DNA from: Lysobacterales bacterium
Lineage (GTDB): Bacteria > Pseudomonadota > Gammaproteobacteria > Xanthomonadales > Marinicellaceae
Direction of reading: 5' to 3'
Assembly (NCBI GenBank): GCA_027083915.1
Contig: JALWML010000166.1
Coordinates: forward strand, 1-6,204
Length of the DNA: 6,204 nucleotides
Under the pieces are notes generated by a model. It saw only the letters and a list, made by a program, of their open reading frames with translations. It was not told the origin of the DNA and did no database searches. Each line of letters opens with the position of its first letter. Position 1 is the stretch's first letter. Positions 1 to 5,655 of the stretch are shown here, in pieces. A program made the position numbers and the translations under genes.

Positions 1-158
1 TATCATTATCGAGTACCTTTTGGTTTTATTAAGTAACGCAAAGAGCGCAAAGAAGGCGCAAAGTTACGCAAAGATATTTAGGGTTTATATTTTAGTTACG
101 ATTGATACTATCTGCAAGCAGTATTTGAAGAGGCTGAGGATGTTGTATCATTATTTTT
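1..158. other. Intergenic region without a convincing gene
   Basis: Apart from the CGCAAAG array I see no credible coding sequence here. A 5-bp inverted repeat, ATACT (105-109) and AGTAT (120-124), flanks a 10-base loop. It lacks a following T-run in either direction, so it is not a good intrinsic terminator. A 9-base direct repeat TATCATTAT occurs at 1-9 and 146-154 and brackets the array. No terminator for the minus-strand gene ending at 159 is clear. Confidence 0.5.
31..74. repeat. Short-period repeat array, four CGCAAAG heptamers
   Basis: Four exact copies of CGCAAAG start at 37, 46, 57 and 67, spaced 9, 11 and 10 bases apart. The outer copies sit in a longer direct repeat: AAGTAACGCAAAGA at 31-44 and AAGTTACGCAAAGA at 61-74, which differ at one base and lie 30 bases apart. 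That one difference also makes GTAAC (33-37) and GTTAC (63-67) an inverted pair around a 25-base interval. The array is intergenic, downstream of the acetyltransferase gene. Similar CGCAAAG-rich intergenic repeats occur in unrelated bacterial genomes. No function is visible here, and the roughly 10-base spacing would put the copies on one face of the helix. Confidence 0.75.
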
Positions 159-689
159 TCAATCCTTTTGATTAATCCTAAATATTTTAACAGGATTGCC
201 TTTATAAGAATCTATCGTTTTTTCTAAACTCATGCCATTATTCAAAGCCACTTTTTCTGAAGCTATATTGTCAACATGTACAATTGAGATTAATGATTGA
301 GCAAAGTTGTTTTCAAAAGCAAAATCCCTACACTTTTTAGCAGATTCCGTAGCATAGCCTTTATTCCAAAATTGTGGCAAAATTGAATAGCCAATTTCTA
401 AGAGTTGTTGCTCCTCAACTGTTTGCTCCAGAAGTCCACATTGTCCAATAAGTTGATTGCTTTTTCTATCAATCAGAACATTCATACCACCCATATCATT
501 TTTATATCGCTCAAATACTCGTTCAAACCATAACTCACAAAGTTGTTCTTTGTTTAAAGTCGTATCAAGCCCCAGAAACTTAGCAACATTATCACCTGTA
601 AACAAAGGCAACCACGATTGAAAATCTTCAGGTGTTAATAACCTAAATGATAAACGTTGTGTTTGTTGTTTATTGAGGAGATATTTCAT
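159..689 (-). CDS. GNAT family N-acetyltransferase, RimJ/RimL-like
   Basis: This 176-residue protein is a complete GNAT acetyltransferase of the Acetyltransf_3 (RimJ/RimL) type, which transfers acetyl from acetyl-CoA to an amino group. The acetyl-CoA pyrophosphate-binding loop is visible as QFWNKGYATES at residues 106-116, a form of the Q/RxxGxG/A motif, after the beta-strand LLEIGYSILP (96-105). The C-terminal half has the usual pattern HVDNIASEKVALNNGM (138-153), in which the Asn and the NNGM turn are typical of this branch. The N-terminus RLSFRLLTPEDFQSW fits the family start, so the Met at 687-689 is accepted although no strong Shine-Dalgarno precedes it. There is no signal peptide, so it is probably cytoplasmic. 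It is the last gene of the minus-strand run, 32 bases after the zinc-ribbon gene. The substrate cannot be read from sequence. Possibilities include a protein N-terminus, a small amine or a drug. Confidence 0.9.
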   Translation of the reverse strand: MKYLLNKQQTQRLSFRLLTPEDFQSWLPLFTGDNVAKFLGLDTTLNKEQLCELWFERVFERYKNDMGGMNVLIDRKSNQLIGQCGLLEQTVEEQQLLEIGYSILPQFWNKGYATESAKKCRDFAFENNFAQSLISIVHVDNIASEKVALNNGMSLEKTIDSYKGNPVKIFRINQKD

Positions 690-721
690 ATTTTTGATTA
701 AGTCACTTTTTATAGATTACC

Positions 722-928
722 TTAACGTAATGCTTTTAACCCATTAATGTAATCTGATGTTGAGCCGTCCCATCCGCACTTTATACATTTATTATTTTTG
801 AATTCATGCTTACAAGTCTCATAGCCATAAATTATTGATGTACACTCTGGGCACATTGAAAACATCTTTGAAGTGTAAGCTAAAAACAAACTACCACATT
901 CATCACATTTCTTATTTTTTTGTGTCAT
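722..928 (-). CDS. Small double zinc-ribbon protein, function unknown
   Basis: This 68-residue protein has two apparent zinc-binding modules. The first is C8-x2-C11 with C26-x2-C29, the second C39-x-H41 with C48-x2-C51. The second knuckle is followed by GWDGSTSDYI (52-61), a conserved-looking tail I have seen in small uncharacterised bacterial proteins. The dense, regularly spaced Cys and His residues make this a real gene despite its length. No catalytic domain, signal peptide or membrane segment is present, so a cytoplasmic structural zinc protein or nucleic-acid/protein adaptor is likely. It lies 37 bases downstream of cystathionine gamma-lyase and 32 bases upstream of the GNAT gene. Its start lacks a strong Shine-Dalgarno. 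Its base composition looks more AT-rich than the CGL gene beside it. The role is unknown. Confidence 0.8.
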   Translation of the reverse strand: MTQKNKKCDECGSLFLAYTSKMFSMCPECTSIIYGYETCKHEFKNNKCIKCGWDGSTSDYINGLKALR

Positions 929-965
929 AACTAGTCTATATTCAAAACAGTTGGTTTAATCGTCA

Positions 966-2129
966 TTATTCCAAAGCATAATCCAAATCAGCTTTTAAAT
1001 CATCAATATCTTCAATACCGACGGATAAACGCAGCAAATTATCTGTGATGCCGATTTTTTGACGTTCTTCCTGTGTGATTGATGCGTGTGACATTGTTGC
1101 AGGATGATTAATCATGCTTTCTATACCGCCAAGTGATTCGGCTAGGGCAAAGAGTTGGCATTTTTCTAACATCCTTTGGGTGGCTTGGTATCCACCTTTG
1201 ATACGGATGGTAATTACCGCACCAAATGCACGCATTTGTTTTTTGGCAAGTTTATGGTTTGGATGTGATGGTAAGCCTGGGTAAATGACTTTTTCTATGC
1301 GGGTATCTGCCTCAAGCCATTGAGCTAATTCTAAGGCGTTATCGCATTGGGCTTGCATACGTAATGGCAAGGTTTTGATGCCACGTAGCGCTAAATAACT
1401 ATCAAATGGTGACTGAATTGCACCTGTTGCATTGTGTAAAAAGGCCAGTTTTTTGGCTAAATTCTGATTCTTTACTACCGCAACTCCACCAATTACACCC
1501 GAATGACCATTGATAAATTTTGAGGCAGAATGCATAACAATATCAAAACCATAGTCCAATGGATTTTGTAGATAGGGCGTAGCAAAAGTGTTGTCTATGA
1601 CGGCAATAATGCCATGTTTCTTTGAAAATTGGGCTATTTTTTCTAAATCAACAAGCGTTAACATGGGATTGCTTGGTGATTCTATCCACAGCATTTTGGT
1701 GTTTTCTTTTCGTGCTTTTTCAAACTTTTCTTCATCTGTGACATCAATAAATGAAAAGTCTAGTTTAGCCGTGCGTTGTCGTACTTGCTGAAATAATCGG
1801 TTAGTGCCTCCATACATGTTATCCATGCAGAAGATATGTGAACCTGAGTCCAATAGTTCTAAAATGGTACTGCTCGCTGCCATTCCTGAGGCAAAAGCAA
1901 AAGCCTGATAACCATTTTCTAAATCAGCTAAAACACGTTCATAAGCCGTGCGAGTTGGGTTTTTGGTTCGTGAATATTCGTATTCTTGGTGAGCATCAAG
2001 AGATCGTTGCACATAAGTTGTGGTGGTATAAATTGGTGGTGTAATTGCACCTGTTGCTGGGTCAGGACTTTGCCCAGCATGAATGGCACGAGTTTGTATG
2101 CCTCTGTATTTTTTCCCTTTGTGGCTCAT
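966..2129 (-). CDS. Cystathionine gamma-lyase (reverse transsulfuration)
   Basis: This is a 387-residue Cys/Met-metabolism PLP enzyme of fold type I, full length for the family. It should cleave cystathionine to cysteine, 2-oxobutyrate and ammonia in the cytoplasm. Visible landmarks are YSRTKNPTR (52-60, contacting PLP of the neighbouring subunit), SGMAA (81-85), Y106, D179 in VIDNTFATPY (pairs with the PLP ring nitrogen), the Schiff-base lysine K204 in HSASKFINGHSG, SLGGIES (332-338) and R367 in LLRLSVGIED (binds substrate carboxylate). E51 just before YSR and E337 match the Glu pair known from human and yeast gamma-lyases. E. coli cystathionine gamma-synthase has Asp at the first position, which favours lyase. 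The gene starts 4 bases after the CBS stop and is almost surely cotranscribed and possibly translationally coupled, since its own Shine-Dalgarno is poor. Homologues are often labelled metB or mccB. Methionine gamma-lyase or gamma-synthase activity remains possible. Confidence 0.9.
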   Translation of the reverse strand: MSHKGKKYRGIQTRAIHAGQSPDPATGAITPPIYTTTTYVQRSLDAHQEYEYSRTKNPTRTAYERVLADLENGYQAFAFASGMAASSTILELLDSGSHIFCMDNMYGGTNRLFQQVRQRTAKLDFSFIDVTDEEKFEKARKENTKMLWIESPSNPMLTLVDLEKIAQFSKKHGIIAVIDNTFATPYLQNPLDYGFDIVMHSASKFINGHSGVIGGVAVVKNQNLAKKLAFLHNATGAIQSPFDSYLALRGIKTLPLRMQAQCDNALELAQWLEADTRIEKVIYPGLPSHPNHKLAKKQMRAFGAVITIRIKGGYQATQRMLEKCQLFALAESLGGIESMINHPATMSHASITQEERQKIGITDNLLRLSVGIEDIDDLKADLDYALE

Positions 2130-2133
2130 TGAG

Positions 2134-3513
2134 TTATTGGTTTTTGTCTCTTCTACGTAAATAGTTGAGTAAATCTATGCGTGTTATAAGTCCTAAAAAT
2201 TTGTCGTCATCGTCTTTGACTATGGCAATTCTGCCTTGATCGAATATGGGTAATAATTTTGCTAATGGGCTGGTGACTGGCATAAATTCGAGGTTTTTTG
2301 TCATGGCTTTGGAGACTTCGTCTTCAAACTTTGCATTGTTGTCATAGACATACATCATCACATCGGATTCATCGATTATGCCAACAATTTCATCGCCATC
2401 CATAATGGGTAATTGTGAGACATCGTATAATTTCATGCGTTGGTATACGGTAGAAAGTGTTTCATTGGGTCGCATGACAATTAAGTCATTGCTTTGGTAA
2501 GGGCGAGAGATTAAATCACGTAGGTCTCCGTGTTGTTCAACATCAATAAAGCCATTATCCATCATCCAATAATCGTTGTACATTTTGGAGAGGTATTTAT
2601 TGCCAGTATCGGCAACCAAGGCAACAACACGTTTCTTGCTTGTTTGTTCTTGGCAGTATTTAAGTGCTGCAGTCATGACAGTTCCAGTTGATGAGCCACC
2701 TAATACGCCTTCTTTGGCGAGCAACTCGCGGGCGGCTTCAAAGCTTTCTTTGTCAGAGACGGCATAAGCTTTTGTGACTAAGGAAAAATCTGAAATACTC
2801 GGTAAAAAATCTTCACCAATGCCTTCAACTTTCCACGAACCGCTTTTATCAGATAAATTCTTTTCGTTAATGTACTCTGCTAAGATGCTGCCAACAGGAT
2901 CAGCCAGAATCATTTCAACGGTTGGGTCTTTTTCTTTTAAATAAGCTGTTAATCCTGACATGGTTCCACTTGAGCCAACTCCAAAAACAATAGCATCCAT
3001 ATCATCATCCATTTGCTGCATAATTTCAGGGCCTGTTGTGTCAATATGGGCTTGTGGATTGTCTGGATTGCCAAATTGGTTGATAAAATAGGCATTGGGT
3101 GTTTCTTCAGAAATAGTCTTGGCTAAATCTTGGTAGTATTGTGGATGACCTTTGGCAACATCTGAGCGGGTTAAGACAATTTCTGCTCCCATGGCTTTGA
3201 GGTTGAAGATTTTTTCTTTACTCATTTTATCAGGAATGACCAAAATCAATTTATAGCCTTTTTGTGCTGCAACTAAGGCAAGTCCAATGCCTGTATTACC
3301 AGCTGTGCCTTCAACAAGTGTGGCACCAGGTTTTAAATCACCTCGTTTTTCAGCCGCTTCAATCATGGATAAACCAATACGGTCTTTAATGGAGCCACCT
3401 GGATTTTGGTTTTCGAGTTTTAAATACAAATCACATGGACCTGTATCCAAATGATTTACTTTGAGCATTGGCGTATTGCCAATTAATTCGAGTACCGAAT
3501 TAACTATTTTCAT
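2134..3513 (-). CDS. cbs: Cystathionine beta-synthase with C-terminal CBS-domain pair
   Basis: This 459-residue protein has a fold-type II PLP catalytic domain (about 1-335) and two CBS (Bateman) domains (about 343-392 and 400-457). It should condense homocysteine with serine (or activated serine) to give cystathionine. The PLP lysine is K43 in GGSIKDRIG. The substrate loop EGTAGNTG (68-75) has Ala at the place of Ser in the TSGNTG of animal CBS. The PLP phosphate loop is GVGSSGT (178-184), followed by VEGIGEDFLP (229-238), a signature separating CBS from ordinary cysteine synthases, then GGSSTGT (272-278) and ADTGNKYLS (301-309). There is no N-terminal heme domain and no CxxC where human CBS has CPGC. 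The CBS domains suggest allosteric control by an adenosyl ligand such as AdoMet, which is inference. The start has a good Shine-Dalgarno. A cysteine synthase is the main alternative, but the adjacent gamma-lyase supports CBS. Confidence 0.92.
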   Translation of the reverse strand: MKIVNSVLELIGNTPMLKVNHLDTGPCDLYLKLENQNPGGSIKDRIGLSMIEAAEKRGDLKPGATLVEGTAGNTGIGLALVAAQKGYKLILVIPDKMSKEKIFNLKAMGAEIVLTRSDVAKGHPQYYQDLAKTISEETPNAYFINQFGNPDNPQAHIDTTGPEIMQQMDDDMDAIVFGVGSSGTMSGLTAYLKEKDPTVEMILADPVGSILAEYINEKNLSDKSGSWKVEGIGEDFLPSISDFSLVTKAYAVSDKESFEAARELLAKEGVLGGSSTGTVMTAALKYCQEQTSKKRVVALVADTGNKYLSKMYNDYWMMDNGFIDVEQHGDLRDLISRPYQSNDLIVMRPNETLSTVYQRMKLYDVSQLPIMDGDEIVGIIDESDVMMYVYDNNAKFEDEVSKAMTKNLEFMPVTSPLAKLLPIFDQGRIAIVKDDDDKFLGLITRIDLLNYLRRRDKNQ

Positions 3514-3517
3514 GGTG

Positions 3518-3523
3518 TCCCCT
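3518..3523 (-). promoter_or_regulatory. Ribosome binding site of cystathionine beta-synthase
   Basis: On the minus strand AGGGGA lies 4 bases before the ATG at 3511-3513, inside the 19-base gap after the OmpA-family gene. It supports the chosen start, and so does the protein beginning directly with the conserved SVLELIGNTPML region. Confidence 0.6.
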
Positions 3524-3532
3524 GATTGGTTG

Positions 3533-4498
3533 TTATTGCAGTATAATAATTTCTACGCGACGGTTTTTTGCTTTACCAGCTTTTGTAACGTTTTCAGCTA
3601 TAGGCAGTTCTTCTCCCATGCCCACAGCTTCTATCATTTTGGCATCAATACCATTTTTTATGAGTAAAGCCTTAACGGCATCGGCTCGTTGTTGAGAAAG
3701 GCGTAAATTTAATTCATTCGAACCAGAGCTGTCAGTATGTCCTTCGATTCGAACCTTTTTGTTTGGGTAAGTGTTGATAAAAGCCACTACTTTTGAAAAG
3801 TTATCAACCGCTTCTTGTTTGATAGTGGATTTGCCTGAATCAAAGACAAAATCTCCAAGCGTCATCATCAATCCTTTATCAGTTTTCTCTGTCGCGATTG
3901 AGTTGAGTTTTCTGCGTAAAGATTGGGCTTCTTCTAAAGCAAGTTCCGCTTCTTGTTTAGCCAATTCTGCTTGTTCAGCTTGTGCTTGTGCATAAGCTTT
4001 GGCAGCTTGAGTTTCTTGTTTGGATAGTTCGGCTTCATTTTGGCTGTTTTTTGCCAACAACTCTGCTTGATTTGCTCGCTCATAAGCTCGTTGCGCCTCT
4101 TCTTGCTGCGCAATAAGCATCATTCGAGCTAATTCGGCATCGTGGCGTGCCAGTTCTGCTTGGGTTTTTGAGATAGCAACTTCTAATTGCTGTGATTTTT
4201 TCTGTTCTTTGGCAATTTCATTCTTAATCCACTGTTCTTCAGCCACTAATCGCGCAAAAGCAATATTGTGTTTAGCTTGATAAAGTGCTTGTTCTCTATT
4301 TTTGCGTTTGACCTTATTGTTAATCAGTGCTTCAACACTTTTTTTGGCAATTTGTTTTTCAGCCTTGGCAAAATTTTTGTATTTTTCATTATAAACTAAA
4401 TTATTATAATCAGTTTCAAGACCTGCATAGTCCAGTTGTTTCTTTTTTGCAAAGGCATTTGTTGTCAATAAGAGAATGAATATTATCAGTAAGCGCAT
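3533..4498 (-). CDS. Periplasmic OmpA-family peptidoglycan-binding protein with DUF4398-like N-terminus
   Basis: This 321-residue protein has a Sec signal peptide, hydrophobic at residues 3-13 with likely cleavage after NAFA (17). There is no lipobox Cys, and no Cys at all. Residues about 18-105 resemble the neighbouring DUF4398-like protein. Residues about 95-200 form a long charged helix rich in Ala, Glu and Gln with repeated AELA/QAEL units, a probable coiled coil spanning part of the periplasm. The C-terminal OmpA domain (about 215-320) has FDSGKSTI, HTDSSGS (254-260, with D256), NLRLSQQRADAV (264-275, with R271) and NRRVEI (312-317), the residues that hold meso-diaminopimelate of peptidoglycan. 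No beta-barrel is present, so it is a soluble, wall-binding periplasmic protein rather than a porin. It overlaps the upstream gene by one base (TAATG), which implies translational coupling. DUF4398/OmpA two-gene pairs are known in other gammaproteobacteria, but their job is not established. Confidence 0.88.
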   Translation of the reverse strand: MRLLIIFILLLTTNAFAKKKQLDYAGLETDYNNLVYNEKYKNFAKAEKQIAKKSVEALINNKVKRKNREQALYQAKHNIAFARLVAEEQWIKNEIAKEQKKSQQLEVAISKTQAELARHDAELARMMLIAQQEEAQRAYERANQAELLAKNSQNEAELSKQETQAAKAYAQAQAEQAELAKQEAELALEEAQSLRRKLNSIATEKTDKGLMMTLGDFVFDSGKSTIKQEAVDNFSKVVAFINTYPNKKVRIEGHTDSSGSNELNLRLSQQRADAVKALLIKNGIDAKMIEAVGMGEELPIAENVTKAGKAKNRRVEIIILQ

Positions 4499-4869
4499 TA
4501 TAGTTGCTCCTTTAATTCATCAAGTATCTGCTGGCTTTCATGGTTTTTATTTTGGATTTCTGAGAGTTCTAAATTGAGTTTGTTGACCTCAGCACGTTTT
4601 TTGATTATTCGTAAATCAGCTTTAACCTCTCTAATTAATTGACTAAAAAGCTTCTTGTTACGCTTTTGTTTAGCTTCTTTGGCTAAAATGACTTTCTTTT
4701 CGACTGCATTCATTTCAATCGGGGCAGAATCTACATAGCCCTGTTGGTAAGCATTATTAATCATTTTTTGTACGATTAATATTTCATCTACTTTGGTTTT
4801 TTTTGCTTGTACGGTAGAGATAAAAAGCAAAATTGTGCCAAATATTAGACTGATGGTTGTTTTTCTCAT
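4498..4869 (-). CDS. Small secreted DUF4398-like protein
   Basis: This 123-residue protein has an N-terminal signal peptide (hydrophobic 6-20, likely cleavage after VQA at 22) and then an all-helical, highly charged mature part of about 100 residues. The pattern INNAYQQGYVDSAPIEMN (37-54), followed by an A/K/E-rich helix and a second helix around LIREVKADLRIIKKRAE (78-94), fits the DUF4398 layout, in which an Ala-Pro-x-Glu turn precedes paired helices. There is no Cys and no lipobox, so it should be free in the periplasm. It is the first gene of the minus-strand run, and its stop overlaps the start of the OmpA-family gene. That makes a complex or shared role with the OmpA protein likely. The Pfam assignment is by eye. 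No enzymatic motif is seen, and the start lacks a strong Shine-Dalgarno. Confidence 0.75.
   Translation of the reverse strand: MRKTTISLIFGTILLFISTVQAKKTKVDEILIVQKMINNAYQQGYVDSAPIEMNAVEKKVILAKEAKQKRNKKLFSQLIREVKADLRIIKKRAEVNKLNLELSEIQNKNHESQQILDELKEQL
4507..4512 (-). promoter_or_regulatory. Ribosome binding site of the OmpA-family gene
   Basis: AAGGAG on the minus strand lies 8 bases before the ATG at 4496-4498, within the last codons of the DUF4398-like gene. It is the best Shine-Dalgarno of the run and fixes the start that overlaps the upstream stop codon as TAATG. Confidence 0.7.
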
Positions 4870-4906
4870 GTTTTAACTATTGAATTTACTAAACTTTTCT
4901 ATTTTC

Positions 4907-4936
4907 TTGTTTATTTGGACATTTATCAAGTATAAA
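4907..4936 (+). promoter_or_regulatory. Candidate sigma-70 promoter for the lytic transglycosylase
   Basis: TTGTTT (4907-4912) and TATAAA (4931-4936) are separated by 18 bases and lie about 40 bases before the ATG at 4975. The region is very AT-rich, so such matches arise easily by chance. No good Shine-Dalgarno follows. Confidence 0.35.
4929..4934 (-). promoter_or_regulatory. Candidate -10 element for the minus-strand run
   Basis: TATACT on the minus strand lies about 60 bases upstream of the DUF4398-like start and overlaps the plus-strand TATAAA. No clear -35 hexamer is present at 16-18 bases. If both elements are real, the divergent transcripts would compete for polymerase at the same spot. 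Confidence 0.25.
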
Positions 4937-4974
4937 AATTCAAATCTTGAAAATTTACGATAAAATGAACCGTT

Positions 4975-5580
4975 ATGAAATTTGTAAATTTATTCTTAAT
5001 TGTGTTTGTTGTTGGCGTAAGCGTGAGTGATGCCAAGTCTTTGCGTGTTTATAAACACATCGACAAGGAAGGAATAATTCATTATTCATCAAAAAAACCC
5101 AGAAACCATCATTACAAAATCATCAATGTAAAATGCCCAGAATGTGGTTGGAAGAATAAAGTTAATTGGCAGACAACACCTTTAGTTACAGGAAAGTTTG
5201 ACAAAGAAATCAATTCGGCAGCTAAAAAATTCACCATAGCGCCTTCTTTGATTAAGGCTATTATTCATGCTGAATCCAGTTTTAAAGCTGATGCACAATC
5301 CAGTGTTGGTGCTCAAGGTTTGATGCAGCTTATGCCTGCAACGCAGAAAATCTATTCTGTTAAAAATCCATTCAATCCTAAACAAAATATTCATGCAGGT
5401 GTTGCATTGATGAAACATTTGTTAAAGACTTACAACAATAATTTAAGTATTGCATTAGCAGCTTATAACTCAGGTGAAGGGGCGGTTAAAAAATATAACA
5501 ATACCGTACCTCCTTATGAGGAAACAGAAAACTACATTAAACGTGTGAAAATTTTACAAAAACGCTATAAAAAGCTTTAG
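4975..5580 (+). CDS. Periplasmic lytic transglycosylase, DUF4124 plus SLT domain
   Basis: This 201-residue secreted enzyme should cleave the MurNAc-GlcNAc glycosidic bond of peptidoglycan, releasing 1,6-anhydro-muropeptides. It has a signal peptide (1-20, cleavage after SDA) with no lipobox. A DUF4124 segment follows (about 24-45: RVYKHIDKEGIIHYSSKKP), then a linker carrying C54-P-E-C57, then the SLT domain (about 74-195). The catalytic Glu is E100 in IIHAESSFKADA. GAQGLMQLMPAT (112-123) and AAYNSGEGAV (162-171) are the other family motifs, and YIKRV (187-191) is the usual C-terminal mark. It is short for a lytic transglycosylase but complete, close to the small single-domain MltE/Slt-like type. 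The start is chosen because the signal peptide begins at this Met. A nearby ATG at 4965 is in another frame. It is transcribed away from the DUF4398/OmpA pair. It could also serve a secretion or pilus apparatus, but no such genes are present. Confidence 0.92.
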   Translation: MKFVNLFLIVFVVGVSVSDAKSLRVYKHIDKEGIIHYSSKKPRNHHYKIINVKCPECGWKNKVNWQTTPLVTGKFDKEINSAAKKFTIAPSLIKAIIHAESSFKADAQSSVGAQGLMQLMPATQKIYSVKNPFNPKQNIHAGVALMKHLLKTYNNNLSIALAAYNSGEGAVKKYNNTVPPYEETENYIKRVKILQKRYKKL

Positions 5581-5652
5581 AGAGTGTTTAGAGACCTTTG
5601 CATAACTTATTCCACGAGTTATATACCAAGGTTTTCCTTTAGTTTTCTTAAA
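5581..5652. other. Convergent intergenic gap with a repeat-like motif
   Basis: This 72-base gap lies between convergent genes. It contains a weak inverted repeat, ATAACT (5602-5607) and AGTTAT (5617-5622), with a 9-base loop, and a minimal AAGG-TTTT-CCTT hairpin (5628-5639). The minus-strand reading of 5596-5608, AAGTTATGCAAAG, matches the repeat copy at 61-73 at 12 of 13 bases. The wider TTTAGAGACCTTTGCATAA segment could be a remnant of a repeat or insertion-sequence end, but nothing else of such an element is present. Confidence 0.4.
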
Positions 5653-5655
5653 CTA
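5640..5655. terminator. Possible weak bidirectional terminator hairpin
   Basis: TAGTTT (5640-5645) and AAACTA (5650-5655) pair around a TCTT loop and overlap the stop codon of the PsiE-family gene. The stem is entirely weak except one G-C pair, and the flanking T-run is poor. It is suggested mainly by its place between convergent genes. Confidence 0.2.

Noticed and set aside
31..74. CRISPR array
   Set aside because: The units are 7-14 bases with 2-4 base gaps. There are no unique spacers of CRISPR length and no cas genes in the window.
105..124. Hairpin ATACT/AGTAT as a terminator of the minus-strand run
   Set aside because: The five-pair AT-rich stem has a 10-base loop and no downstream T-run on either strand.
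92..151. A 19-codon minus-strand open frame starting at 151
   Set aside because: It is short, has no Shine-Dalgarno and no recognisable sequence. It is likely chance in an intergenic region.
31..928. Integron-style gene cassettes (zinc-ribbon and GNAT genes with attC-like repeats)
   Set aside because: GTAAC/GTTAC at 33-67 faintly recalls attC core ends, but the interval is a direct-repeat array rather than an imperfect palindrome. The 32-base gap between the two genes has no attC.
1588..2044. Two plus-strand open frames of about 67 codons opposite the cystathionine gamma-lyase gene
   Set aside because: They lie wholly antisense to a conserved enzyme with all its motifs intact. Their translations have no recognisable domain and no ribosome binding site.
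2576..3995. Plus-strand open frames opposite the CBS and OmpA-family genes (2576-2767, 3461-3667, 3771-3995)
   Set aside because: They are shadows of well-supported minus-strand genes. The Cys/Ser/Ala-rich frame at 3771-3995 simply reflects the repetitive Ala/Glu/Gln codons of the coiled coil on the other strand.
4965..4967. Alternative ATG for the lytic transglycosylase
   Set aside because: It is in a different frame from the SLT protein. The Met at 4975 begins a proper signal peptide.
5182..5418. Minus-strand frame of 78 codons opposite the lytic transglycosylase
   Set aside because: It is antisense to the SLT catalytic domain, which has an intact Glu and motifs, and it shows no domain of its own.
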